This document shows, in pieces, positions 1 to 12,470 of a DNA stretch of 64,000 nt; within the stretch, counting starts at the first letter, position 1; each line of letters begins with the position of its first letter. The DNA lies in the NCBI GenBank assembly GCA_032173965.1, contig CM063289.1:27367690-27431689 (forward strand). The letters run 5' to 3'. The position numbers and the translations under genes are program-made. Under the pieces are notes generated by a model. That model was not told where the DNA came from, did no database searches, and worked only from the letters and a program-made list of their open reading frames with translations. This DNA comes from Sitta carolinensis. Lineage: Eukaryota > Chordata > Aves > Passeriformes > Sittidae.

Positions 1-2856
1 AGGCAATCTCTTGTACATAAATCTGTTCTGCTTTCCCCCACTGGGCCATGCAGCACACGTTGTTTTCCCTTTTGCTGTGAGGTAGTTGGGAGAGGAAGCT
101 GCCAGACAGCTTGGAAGTCATATCTGAAGAGATGAGAGAAGACTGTTAAAAGATAGAAAGGAAATGAGGAAGGATCTGAATGCCAGAACGAATCCGGGAT
201 CCGCACGCGTCAGGGAAAACAAAGATGAACGAAGATCAGGGGTAGCAGCGTTGAGCTCATCAAGAAAAGCAAGGCAGGAAACCAGAGCCTGGAAACAGGG
301 AGATGAAAAAGGAGCAGTGACAGCTCTGTGCTAAGTAAAAAATAGGAAGGAAAGAGGTAATAGTGCAAAGATTATTGGGAAACCTGAGGAAATCGATGAT
401 GAATTTTCTTCCATTGTTTGCTTCCCGAACCTGTCTGAAACATCCAAGAAATTAGATTTGCCCATCACAGGAAAAGGGAATACTGAAAAGAAGGTACATG
501 AGTAGCAGGAGCATGGCATGCAGGTACCACTGGAACATGGATGCTCACTCCAAGGGTCCCTTGTTGTAACTGCACCATGGACTGACTCCTGAGGAAATGC
601 AAACTCAGTTCATGTTGCCAGAGCCCAACACTGCTCCTTGTATTTAAAAGCAGAGAGTGCTCAGCTCAGCTTCTACTCAAATACTTTACTCATTAGGTCC
701 ATTCCTACATATGAATCTCTACACAGATCTTCAGGCTAATCAGTTCTAAGCTAGCAAAAAAACACAAGAATAAATTCTAATTCTATCCTTACATATTAAA
801 TCAGATTCCAATCTTTCCTTCAACAATTTGATTTTTAGGAAATGATAAGGAAAGCATTTACAGTAAGAGTGCTTTTCAATAAATCATGATTAATTATACA
901 TGCACACTAAGTGCATCAAACAAGTTTGGGCACACAATTAAGGAACTAATTACAGTGACTCTGCAATTCCAGATGTAAATGGACTCACCTGCCCTCAGAT
1001 TCACCTGATCATTTCGAGGGGGGGCTATTTAGTCACACAATGGTTTCTTTGCTATTAAGCGCCAACTGTTGAAAATTTTTAGGCAACTGCAATTCCATGC
1101 CTAATTAATCATGTAATTGCCATCATTACTGGGACACCTTTTTGATAAGTTAGCCTTTGCAATGCTTCAGTTGGAAGGAAGGCAGATGGGAGAGTGGAGC
1201 AGCAAGTGTTGCAGCCATGCACAATCAGGTGGTGCTCAGCTCCACAGTGTGGAGCAGCCTCAGCTCTGATGGCAGCCACAAGGAAGGAAATGCTCCAACA
1301 GCAATCCAGGGGGGTCCCTCAGGATCTTCCCCCTCACAACCCACCAAACACTGAAAATCATAAAAAGGACATCGAAGTACAGTCTGTGGCTGAGTCTTAG
1401 TGCACACACTTTGCCATTTCTATCAGTACAACCATAATTTCTCCTGGAGATTTGGAAAAACCTGGTATGGCCCCAACACCAGTTTTTCCCTAGTCAGATC
1501 CTGCCTGTGTCCTCCCAAATAACTTAAGCTGAGCAGAACAAAGCCCATTTTTCCAGCAGGAGCAGGTTGGGCAGGGATCAGTGTGTGTGATCAGGGTATC
1601 CATCCAGATTCATATGTGATCTCAGCATGGTTATTCCCTGGACAGATAATCAATACCTGTGGATAAGCAGCATTTTCCTCGTATCTCACTGAGTGCTACA
1701 CGTTCCCAAGCATGGACATGCACATTGTGTGTAAAAAGGAATATACACAAGGAAAACTAAACCTACCCAAACTTCCTCCACACTCAAACCTGTTTCAAAG
1801 ATGAAGAGGAGCTGTTAACTTTTATTTCGTCCCCACCATTTCTCAGAGACTTTTCCAAATCTCCAACTAATCTAAAAGTGCAGAATTCAGGAGAAAGCAA
1901 CATCTGTCGTGGTGGCACTTCCAGTTGAAGTTTGAAGCCTTGAGAATTTCAAATTAAGTTTGAAAACCATCACTGCTGGTTGGGGGTTTGTGATTACACA
2001 AATACAGAGCGAAAATTCTGACAGTTTTTCCACCTCTGGGTTGAAATCTGAGAGAATCTGAAATGGCTGAAAATGTGGTTACTCCAGAAAAATTTTAAAA
2101 TAAAATTACACACATGTGCATTGTGCTTGGGTCAGGCAGAGGCTACAAACACCAGAGGATTTCTGATGTCATGTGCACCATTTCAGGAGCTGTAAGTCAA
2201 AATGAATGCCCTGTAGTGGCAAAGCCAGCAATGGGATTTCTTGAGAAACGAGCTATTCACCAGCAGAGGAAAGGCCACCCTACTCTTTTTATTGCCTGTT
2301 TAGAGCAACCTATTCATGTTTTCACCAGGCTCCCTGTGCAAACTCCACCAGATACCTTGTGATTTGCATATATGTGTATGGGAGGGGAAATATTTGTGTA
2401 AGATACAAAGAGCAGCATCTCTCTAATATCTAAAGGGTTTTTTTTCCTAACTGGCTGGCATTTGGGGCTCAGCTCTACCTTACTCTGCAACAACTAAAAC
2501 TATTTCCTACTGATACAGCAGTTTAACAGTTTGTTCTCCCTGATGCATGTGATAAATAGAGCAGCTTCAAACCTTTTAAAAATATTAAAGGTTTTATGGC
2601 TGGATGTGTGACAGCCTTGATTAATCCTGTGCTGACAGCACAAGTCAACATGTGCAGATATCTGCATTCAGGACCTTCAAAGTTGGAAGAGTTTTCTTTG
2701 ATAAAGGTAAAGAAGCTTTGTAAAATATGGCTTGTGACATGCAGCACTGAGAGAGAATTTTAATGCTGCAGTAGACACTATAGTTCACTAGAAAATAAAA
2801 AAACAGAAAGTTCTTCTTTGACTAAAAATACCATGGTTTTGTCCTTTTTTTTTTGT
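1..2856. other. Non-coding unique sequence
   Basis: No gene or recognisable mobile element is visible. The sequence is moderately AT-rich with stop codons in all frames, and the open frames present (up to about 80 codons) lack splice context, codon bias or any recognisable domain. The one stretch that stands out is a homeodomain-motif-rich block at 870-1160, listed separately. Confidence 0.6.
870..1160. promoter_or_regulatory. Candidate conserved non-coding element (homeodomain-type motifs)
   Basis: This AT-rich block carries many ATTA/TAAT cores, including 'gattaattata', 'caattaagg', 'actaattacag', 'cctaattaatcatgtaattg' and 'catcattac'. It has no simple-repeat character and no coding frame. 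Dense TAATTA-type cores in unique vertebrate DNA are common in developmental enhancers. The functional reading is inference; only the motif density is seen. Cross-species alignment would decide it. Confidence 0.3.
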
Positions 2857-3300
2857 CTGGAAAAGGACATGGACTTGCTGGAAGGCCATGAAAATGATCA
2901 GTGCTGGAGTCCCTCTGCTCTGGAGCCAGGCTGGGAGAGGTGGGGATTTTCAGACTGGAGAAGAGAAGGCTCTGGGGAGACTTAGAAGCCCTTCCAGTGC
3001 CTAAAGAAGCTCCAAGAGAGCTGGACAGGGACTTTGGACAAGGACTTGGAGGGACAGAAAAAGGGGTAATGGCTTCAAGCTGGCAGAGGGCAGGGTTAGC
3101 TGGGATACTGGGAAGAAACTCTTCCCTGTGGGGGTGGGGAGGGTGCCCAGAGAAGCTGTGGCTGCCCCATCCCTGGAAGTGTCCAAAGCCAGGATGGACG
3201 GGGCTTGGAGCAACCTGGGATAGTGGAAGGTGTCCATGGTAGGGGTGGGTCTGGATGGCCTTTAAGGTCCCTTCCAACCCTGTGATTCTATGATTCTATG
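2857..3300 (+). repeat. CR1 LINE 3' fragment, plus orientation
   Basis: This is a 5'-truncated chicken-repeat-1 retrotransposon. It reads through the typical 'gaaggccatgaaaatgatca', 'ctggagaagagaaggctctg' and 'agctgtggctgccccatccc' blocks. It ends in 'cccttccaaccctgtgattctatgattctatg' style text, where the short ATTCTATG repeats are the CR1 3' terminus. CR1 elements move by target-primed reverse transcription and usually lose the 5' part, as here. The best antisense frame (2822-3277) is a by-product of the repeat and not a gene. Several indels and substitutions relative to the usual CR1 text indicate an old, inactive copy. Confidence 0.93.
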
Positions 3301-5399
3301 CAAAAGAAACTAGATGAGAAAGAATGATCCAAAACAGAGCTACCCACACACAGCTTAATGGGTATCTACATAATTTTCCACCTAAATTTTAATGATTTTA
3401 CAATGAAAAAAAAATAATCTAAAATCAGTGTCTAGGGCTCTCAGAAGTCTCTAACTGAGTTAAACCCATACCCGTCCCACCCTGCCGTTGGCAGATGAAA
3501 GCTGGAACATTCCCTTTTGGAGCACAGCAGTGACTTTTAACTTCCTTGGACTAATCCAAACCCTGAAGGCAGGAGGATGCTAGGATTTATTTCACACCTT
3601 ATTTACCTCAAAAATATTTCACCTGTATTTTGGTATCTACTGTGTCTTTGTCCTGGATTGCTGAAACACCAACAAACTGGTCTATGGGGTTGAAATTCAG
3701 AATTAAAAATTAACAATATCAAGTGATAGCTGCCTCAGAGAGACCATGAGGCAGGCTCCTCTCCTCCAGGTCCAGTTTGATTATGATGACAAATGGCAGA
3801 GGAAACCTTCTGGTTCACCCAAACAAAGATCAGCCACTATCCTTTTCAAGTTTCCATAGCAATGTGATAGTCCAGTATAAGCAGAGCTCCAGGGAATATG
3901 GAGAAACAATACAATTCAATTATCTCCATCATTTCCAATGCCTGATTGGGGTGGGGGAGCCTTAGGAAGCCAGCCCACTTCCAAGAGAAGGAAAATAATC
4001 TCTTTATCTTGGGTTTTTTAATTCTGTCAGGGATGGCCTAAATTAGGGAGTGACAGCTTGCAAAGCAGGGACATATTCTCTTCTTAAATCAGGTCTGGAA
4101 ATGCCGTGAGATGAACTCTGATAATGCAGCCTGCAAGCCCTGGGAGCCAAAGCTGTGCAAAATTGTTTAATATGGTCAAATCCTTTAATCCTCATATCTG
4201 CTGATGCAGAAAACAGAATATTTCTACCATTTATTACCAGAAACATTATTTTCAAACTCCATAAATGTTGCCTGAAGATCTTATGCAGTGGAGAGAGCAG
4301 AGGCCTGCATTTTCCTCACTGGACAATTTTGATTCTAATTTATTTAGGCACAAAGCAATACACATAAATGAACAACGGTTGATTTTTCTTCATCCCCTTC
4401 AATGATTTATTTCAAGAAGAACTTCATGCCTTTTCACCTTATTCTTTACTATCTGTAAAGTTCAGGAACTTGAATGCCCTGAAAAACTTAGGAATTGATC
4501 AGACTCGTAATGAAAAAGGATCTCTTTCTCTCTCCTGTAATACAGGAAAATAAAATATCGTTAACTCTGCAGGGCAATGTACTGAAGATGGATCAATCCC
4601 TCTCTTTTCCTACCATCCCATAACACAGGAGCAAAGGGGTCAGTCAATAATTGCCAGTAAATTTGGAAGGAATAAAAGGAAATACTTGTTCACACAGCCA
4701 GCCTGAGGAATTTCCTATCACGAAAGGCCATCGAGTCAAACACTCCAGCTGGATTTTAAAGTGACAAGAGGCATTTTGTAAGCAGTGATTCCCCAGCCAA
4801 GAGGCTGGGATGGAAGGCACAGCACCCAGGGGAGATAAGAGAGCAATAAGGTAATGATGATTACATTTCATGCTCCAAAGCACGAGACAACAGGAGTCGG
4901 GCAGGATGGCCACAGCCCGCGCCGCGCTCGTTGCCAGATGAGCTAGCGGTGGCCACAGGCTCCTCTGCCCAGAGCTGCACACAGAGAGCTCAGCTTGGGC
5001 CCAGAAATCACTGCTGGCAAGGACATGCCCTAACCAGGGGAGAATCCTCACAGGAATGGGGTAAAACATCCCATTTTCCCAGCACAGAATGTGGTGGGAT
5101 GCTCTGGCGCTTACGGCACTGTGAGACCTTTGGGGAGAGGGGGATGGAGAAGCTCTGTCTCAAACTGCCCCCCCAGGGCAGCCAGGCTGACCCCCCTCCA
5201 TGGGGAGCTCCACTGGCACATCCTGCACTCCTGCTGCTCCTTAGCTGTCTCCCAGCACTGGGTACAGGTCATAAAGAGCATCGGAGGGCACAGGTAACAA
5301 ACCAGGCTCTGTGGACTTTGTCATGGCGACACCTTAAGTTTTAGCTCTCATATTTTCCCAATTCTGTACTGCATTAGTGTGGAACTCTGAACTCCATAT
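3301..5399. other. Non-coding unique sequence
   Basis: No gene or recognised repeat. A short CpG cluster ('cccgcgccgcgctcg') lies near 4916-4930, inside otherwise ordinary sequence. The open frames at 4644-5069 (minus) and 4931-5344 (plus) overlap each other on opposite strands and resemble no known protein. Confidence 0.55.
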
Positions 5400-5755
5400 A
5401 AAGTGTTGGCAAGTTCTCTTTACAGTTTAGTTGGATAGAACAATCCTTTTCCAGCCTGAGAACTAAAAGGACACCATTACAGCTTTGGGCCCAAAAAGTG
5501 AAAACAATGGCAAATTGAGGAGAGCAGTCTGGGAGAATGGGACTTCATAGCCTGAAGGTGTACTTGGACAATTAACCCCAATATGGAAATGGACCAAAAC
5601 TTATAAAAGTGTGAAAACTCATGACCTGTCATCCATCTTGGGTGGAGCCATGGCCAGGCTCTTGTACTGCCCAAGGTGTATTCTTGGAAGGCCTTTTAAA
5701 TAAATACCTACTTTATTCCTTGAGCACTGTTCTAGATAGCCTCTTTAGGTACCAA
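5400..5755 (+). mobile_element. Solo-type LTR of an avian endogenous retrovirus (ERVL-like)
   Basis: The sequence has the layout of a retroviral long terminal repeat on the plus strand. A TATA box (TATAAAA, 5602-5608) is followed about 97 bases later by a polyadenylation signal (AATAAA, 5699-5704) inside 'taaataaatacctactttatt'. The block 'ggaccaaaacttataaaagt' and the text around 'cttgtactgcccaaggtgta' match, from memory, an avian ERVL-type LTR family; the family name is not certain. No gag, pol or env sequence flanks it, so it is a solo or truncated LTR. I could not find convincing target-site duplications, and both ends are approximate. Confidence 0.72.
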
Positions 5756-8700
5756 TGGACTGCTGCTCCTATTGCTTGAGCAAGACATATCCTGGAGTCT
5801 TGCACGAGCCTTGCAGGGATGTGGCTCCAGGGCTGGCCCACGGGCCAACCTGCCACACAGCAGGTCCATCTGTGCTACCACTGGCATTTAATCCAGCCTG
5901 GAACATTGCTTTGCCTGGGAAAACTCCTCTCTCTACTGGAAGGCAGCAAGTCCCTCCGTCAGAGATGTGTGGGGTGATCCGCGCAGGTATCAAACAAAAT
6001 CCCCACAAAAACTGTTTCTTTGCTGTCAGCCAGCTCTGCATCAGAGGCAGCCCAGCCTATTCACAGGGCACTCAGCATCATTTGCTTCAGAGCCCAGAGC
6101 CCAGATATCGTCGTGCAGGAAGAGGGACATAATTTGTCCAGATGCAGCGAGGAACCCAATGACTAATTCATGAAAGTGCGATTGATTTTGATGAATCAAT
6201 GCATTACAGGATCCAGGGGAGGAGGGGGAGGCGCTGGGCATTTTACAGGCTCAACGACAGGATCACACTTTGATCTGAGAAACAAAGACAACCTTCTTCT
6301 GTATCAGAAGGAAAGCCCTGACTTGGTTTTTTTTCAGCCAAAAAACGTGGCTTCAGTCTTTTAAGAGACAAACATCCCCTGTCCATACATTTTCCAAGGT
6401 GCAGATGCTGTGAATTAAACTCTCTTGGATAGCCTCATTCAAATCAGCTAAAACATCCAGATTTTAAGAATTACTACTCTCAACTGGGATCAAAACCTTT
6501 CTGATGAGAAAAAAAACAACCTACAAATCAGAAAAAATAATGTCAGCTGTTAGCATATTCCCATCCCTGAATTAGGTTTAAAACCAACCTCTTTCAGAAG
6601 GAAGCACCTGTAAAGAAATATAGATTTATATTTTAATGGGGAAAAGAAAAACCCAAACAATTTTTTTACAGCAAGAAGAGATAAATGAGAAATGCCCCCA
6701 TTTAAGTTAAAAGGATCAAGAAAATCTTTGCTTTCCCCGTACTTTTATTACAGGTAAGTGGGAAAGCAAATCCATTACTATCCTCACATTTCAATCGCTC
6801 ATTGTCTATCAAATTTCATAACATCCACTTCCCTGAGAGCTGTTCTCTCTCTCTTTTTGCAGATCATGAGCAAAACTGAGATGCTGCCTGGTTAAGGCTA
6901 ATTCAAAACCCATTCTCTACTGGGATACAAATGCATCTCTGTGTATATTAGGAGAGGGAAGGTTTATGGTGGGTGACTGACTCCAAGGCTGATTTAACAT
7001 TTGCCATCAAGCAGAAATGCACATTCACAAATACACCAAGACTAGCAAATTGCTCCCTGATTTCTATTCCCCAGGTGCCAGCCTGCAAGGAAACCTATTT
7101 AGGTTTATTCCTCATATTGATATACAAAGTAGTAGTAACCAAACTCTGATTCTCTGCACTTTACTTCCCATCGAGCCAACCGTAGGGGAAATCATTAGCT
7201 TTGACCTTTTGGAGGAAAAGAGAGGAGAGGTGGATTTATCAAAAAGGAGATTTTACTCTAACCCTTGGCTCTTTAGGCCTCTGAATGGATTTTCCTGACC
7301 CAACAAGTATCTGTGGCACTTAAAAAGAGCTCACCTCCATTGAAGGTGAGAGCAAGAGTTCACGCAGGCTCGTGAGCATCTTCTCCTCTGCCCAAAGACA
7401 ACGCGGTCAAGGAAGAAAATCAATCTCTGCTCTAAAGCATAATCATGGTTTCAACTAAGACTGATGGCTGAGCAATTGAGTGCATGTACTTCCAAACCTG
7501 CCCTTTGATATCTCCTGGTTATTTAACCTGGAAATTTGAAGAGGAGAAATAAGAGAGAACCCTCATGCAATAAAAAGAAATAATTATATTCTCATTCCTA
7601 AGCACACTGAAACCTTGCAGAAGGGTAAGGGACACACATGGGTCAGAAACCAAATTGGGAAATTCCTGTTTCTGAAGAACAGTGCTCCAGGAGAGGCTCA
7701 GAAATGAATACTCTATGTGTTACTCCCGCCCTTTCAGGGTCACCTCTTATTTCTTTTTTAATAAAATAAACATTACCAAGATTAAAGATGTTCCTCAGGC
7801 TCCCAGATAAGTTGGTCCCCCTGAGGAGGTGGTCTGAATGGCTCTGAAAATGAAACTTCAAATTAAATGCTGAGATCATTCCTCTCCTAGCAGTGCTCCT
7901 CACCCTGATGGGTTCATTGGTGGCTCTTTTCCTCCCCACCTCTACCAGTGAGGACCACGGGGACTCCCCAGAGAACCTTTGGAGGCAGAGCATGTCCTTG
8001 TGCCCTGCACTTGCCCTTCCCTTGCAGCAGCAGCAACAGGATTTGAGGACACCCTGGAAGCTGGGAGCTCTCTGATGTTTCAGGTTCCTACCTGACCTTT
8101 TCCAATTCTCACACATCCTGTGAACTGGCAGATGTCTGGTGGCTGCAGTCACTGGTCTGCAAAGCAAGCTGTCCAAAGGATTTTGCTCTAATTAAAAATA
8201 GTCTACAATCTCAAATGACTAAACCACCTGATAATGGAGCAGATGGAGCAAGGTTCTACCCTGCCTGGCAGCCAAGGGGCTGAATCCAGAGGGGAAATGG
8301 GAAACAGAGTGTTGGAGGGGATAACTAATTCTGCCCCATGTCGGGTTTGAAGGTCTGGGTGAACAACCCCACCAGTGTGAGCACCCTGAGCTGCAGCAGG
8401 AGCAGCAGTGGGAGAAAACAGCAGCATGCTGAGAGGAGAAGAGGGAAAGCCTGTGGGAGGAAGAGAACTGAACTAGAAAATGAAGAACAAAATCACCAGA
8501 ATGGGCATTGTCAATGGCTTCAGTGGCAATGGTGTGACCCAGCAGAGCTCCCAGGGGAGCCACTCACTGCCAGTGCTGTCACCCTGCTTCCTGGAGATGC
8601 CTTTCTGGTGCCTTCCATTCCCACTCTCATTTATTAATCCAGCAAAATCCAGCTCCCACCTGTGCCCAGGACCGACTTGCTCTGCTTTCCCTCCCGTATC

Positions 8701-10150
8701 TCTCTCCTGCACTCCCTGCCCTGCCTTCCCTGCACCATTGTTCCAGGCAACTGAAAGGAAGGAGTTGTCACCCCTCCACAAGGGAAGAGCAGGAACAGGC
8801 ACCAAGTGACAGACAAGATGCACAAACATAACTCACTGCTGTGAAAGCAATTAATGGCACTCCTGAAACATTTTTCTCAGTAAGAGACATTCAAATTCAG
8901 CCAATCTGTCACAACCCTCCATTTGTCATTGTCATTTTTACCATTGTCATGTTATTTGCCATTGCAGACAAGAGCGAGTCATAGGAACAACTGAAATAAG
9001 CATAAGTTGATAAAATAAATTAGCTCAGAAATTTGTATACATAGATATTAAGTAAAAAGCAAAATGATGTCAAGGTTGAAAGAATTAGGAATTGAATTTT
9101 AACCAGCCCACATATTTATGGCTGATTTCCTGATGAATATTTTATTTTTAATAACCTTCCTATCACATTCACTAAAAGGTCTTACCGAGGATGGATCAGT
9201 AAACAAATCTGAGGGGGAAAAAAGGCTGCTCTGAAACATAAAACACTTTCAAAGCTCCAAGTCCCTTGAGAGTAAGAGTCAAAAGGAATAAAGACAACTC
9301 TTAGCATGAAAAGGGAAGACATGGTGTGACTAAATAAAAGGGCCTTATTTGATAGGTACAAATTGGATATGTTTCCTGCTTCATTCCTGCTGCTTAAAAA
9401 TGTCAAGCCCATATGCAGATTTGCTAGAATAAACACCTCTTACTCATGGGCAGGGCCTCAGACTTGGGCCTGAGTCTGAAATCAAAACCTTTTCAGGTTT
9501 TCCTTTCAGTTCTTTCAAGCTGAGCTAACACACCCCAGAGTTTGGAATACACCACAGAGCACATTGCATCCCATGCCACACACCATTCCCACTGCCACAG
9601 GATGCAGTGCTCTGCTCCTTAGGAAGTCTCCCCACATACATTCATTTCATCAAAAGATAATCTCCATTTTCACCTTCAAAAAGGGTAGGTAATTATAAAT
9701 GCATTCTTTTTACTCAAATATTTTAAGCAAGTAATTGTTGCCCATGGGAGAGAGTTTAATTATTTCTGATGAACAGCCAAGACAAGGAATCAGGAGAACA
9801 TGACAGGAAGAGTGTGGAAAATGTGTTCCAGTGCTTAATTGTGCGGCTATCTTGCCTTTTCATCCTGAAAAAACAGGCATTGATTTTTTTTTTTCCCCCC
9901 TCCCAATTGATTTCACACAATCTCCAGTTTAGCAGTACAAAGCATATCCAGCTGCAAAGGCTCTGGGCTCCCCGGGCCAGGGCATCTCTGATTTCCCCCC
10001 AGGAACAGGCTGATCACATGCAGCTCTCTGGGTAGCTCAGCACTGGGATAGCTGGGCATAGCCCGTGTGACACTGCCTGCAACACAGCAGCCACTTCTTG
10101 TCCCCCAGCCACGGTGTGCTCAGCTGAATGGCAAATGTGATAAAAACAGT
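5756..10150. other. Non-coding unique sequence
   Basis: No gene and no recognised transposable element. A short block near 6160-6210 ('gattgattttgatgaatcaa' and neighbours) has the look of a conserved regulatory element, and 6207-6240 is G-rich. The overlapping opposite-strand frames around 7643-8176 and 8219-8829 have no recognisable domains. Confidence 0.55.
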
Positions 10151-10548
10151 CACAGAATAATGGAAGAGAATCACAGAATGGTCTGGGGGGGAAGGGACCT
10201 TAAAGATCACCTTGTTCCCACCCCCTGCCATGGGCAGGGACACCTTCCACTATCCCAGGTTGTTCAAAGCCCCATCCAGCCTGGTCTTGGACACTTCCAG
10301 GAATCCAGGGGCAGCCACAGCTTCTCTGGGCAACCTTTGCCAGTGTCTCACCACCCCCACAGGGAAAAACTTCTTCCTAATCCCCAACCCAAACCTATTT
10401 TCCTTCAGTCTGAAGCCATTCCCCCTTTTCCTGTCACTCCAGGCCCTTGTAAATCATCTCTGCGCCTTTCTTGCCAGCTCCCTTCAAACACTGGAAGGCT
10501 GCAATTAGGTCACCCCAAAGCCTTCTCTTCTCCAGGCCATAAATTCTA
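10151..10548 (-). repeat. CR1 LINE 3' fragment, minus orientation
   Basis: On the plus strand this reads as the reverse complement of a CR1 3' end. It begins with 'cacagaat...aatcacagaatgg', followed by 'ccatgggcagggacacctt', 'cagccacagcttctctgggc' and 'agccttctcttctccaggc'. It covers roughly the last 400 bases of the element, with a simple 5' truncation near 10548. The plus-strand frame at 10067-10549 crosses it and shares peptide text with frames at 12162, 19707 and 27507 because all of them read CR1 backwards. Confidence 0.95.
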
Positions 10549-12122
10549 ACACTTTATGGCCTTCACTAAATAGGAATAATGAGACAACTACACATTCAGG
10601 AGACAGGAGCTGCTTTGCCACAGCAAGGCCATCCCTAAGCAGACAGGTTCAAACACTCTGGAGGATGCACAAACTCCCCACCTCATATGGAATAAGTTGT
10701 CCATAATAGATTGATCTTTCTGATTTTATGTCAGCTGAGGTTTGCCATGTGACCTGGAGTGTGTGGGTTTATAGTGCTTTTAAAAGAATTAACTATTACT
10801 ACCACTCATAAATATTTCCTTTGGTTTCCTGCTCGGTAGCACACATGTACAAAACCATCTTCTTTATGGAGAAAGGCACTGGTAAAACTTCCATTCATGT
10901 TCTTTAATTTAAAAAGTATTTTGCATCAGTTGCTCCAGTAAGTGATTCATATGCAACAAAGAATTCCCTAATGCATCTGCTGGATAAAGCTTTATCACAC
11001 ACTGAACACTTGAACCTAATCTTGATGTGTCCTATAAGGGCTGTTTCTGCACTCACACACTAATGGTGCCTATAGAGAGGGCTGCAGGTCTGTAAATGGC
11101 AGGACAAAGCCAGCCCCTGTGAATGGGTGCACGAGACTGGATTATGACAAGTGAGAGCAGTAGCAGGTTGGACATGAAAAGAAAAAAAAGATCAAACACG
11201 GAGCTACAGAAAATGCATCTCAGCACTCTGTGTTCCAGGGACGGGAAACTGCGCCTGCCTCGTGCAAATTCCCCCCAGCAGCCACAGAAATAATGCTGAG
11301 GAGGCAAATGTTACATATCCTCCCGTGAGTTCCCACTGTCCTCTTCCAAGAGGTATTCCCAAATATTCTCTCTCACTAGTGCCATCGCTGCTCCCTTCCA
11401 TCGGGTTTGAAAAGGCTTTTTCTGCTCTGTAAGAAAAGAGTGAAAATGGGAGCAATGACAGAGCTGATGAGGACAGTTCTACTGGAAAGCACCCTATAAT
11501 GGATGCTGTTCCTTGGGGACAGCCCGAGGTGCAGGTCCCAGAGGAGCACGATGGATGTGTGAGTTGGAAGAAGTAGCAATGCTTTCCTGGTGTTCCCCAG
11601 AGGCAGCAACAGAATGAGGCAGGAGTTCCTGCAAGGGGAAATGTGGGACCAGCCTCAGCCCTGCCTGCCACCAGCATAAACTCTTCCTGTAAATAAAACA
11701 CGAGTTCAGGGCTTTCCTTGGTATGGGAAGATGCCCTAGAGGTGGTGGACACCAGCACAGAAAAACAGCAAACAAAACCTACAAAGTTGTGACAAGCCTG
11801 GGTTACTGAGAAATGCCTGGAATTGCTTGGAAATTACTGCATGCTACATGGGTTGCCTTCAAAAGCCACTCAAATTCAAGGAATACTCCGAGGAAGGGAC
11901 AGGAGCAATGCTAGGAGACCTAAAGAGCAATTTGTATGTCATAAATTATGAAGAGAGAACAATTCACCAGCATTTACAGACTAAAGCAGACCTGTGTTGT
12001 TTGCCAAATTGAGAGAAATACTAAATGCAAATTCAAAAAGTCTAAATTCTCATGAAGTCTGAGTTGCAGGCATTAGACTGAAACCAGTAAGGACAGTTTG
12101 TATAAGAAATTGATTGGAATCA
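10549..12122. other. Non-coding unique sequence
   Basis: No gene or recognised repeat. The minus-strand frames at 11204-11758 and 11376-11775 overlap each other in different frames and show no family resemblance. Confidence 0.55.
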
Positions 12123-12470
12123 TCATAGAATCATAGAATCCTAGAATCACAAAATCCCAGAATGGTCTGGGTTGGAAGGGACCACAAAGCTCAGCTTGTT
12201 CCATCCCCTGCCCTGGGCAGGGACAACTTCCACTATCCCAGGTTGCTTCAAGCCCCATTCAACCTGGCCTTGTACACTTCAAGAGAATCAGGGGCAGCCA
12301 CAGCTTCTCTGGGTGAGAGACCTGTGCCAGGGTCTCACCACCCCCACAGGGAAGAATTTTTTCCTAATATTTAATCCAAACCTACTCTCTTTCAGTCTGA
12401 AGCCATTCCCCCTTTTCCTGTCCCTCTCCATCTTTCTTGTAGGCTCCCCTCAGGTACCAGAAGGGTAGCT
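12123..12470 (-). repeat. CR1 LINE 3' fragment, minus orientation
   Basis: The copy starts with the 3'-terminal short repeats in reverse complement ('tcatagaatcatagaatcc'), followed by the standard CR1 antisense text up to 'ccatctttcttgtaggctcc' and 'caggtacc'. A short internal deletion relative to the copy at 10151 removes the text between 'ttttcctgtc' and 'cctctccatc'. It is 5'-truncated and non-coding. It has the same orientation as the copy at 10151 but carries different indels, so the two are probably independent insertions. Confidence 0.95.

Noticed and set aside
2822..3277. 151-codon minus-strand open frame
   Set aside because: It lies in antisense over a CR1 3' end and shares peptide words with frames over other CR1 copies (10067-10549, 19707-20057), so it is a repeat by-product.
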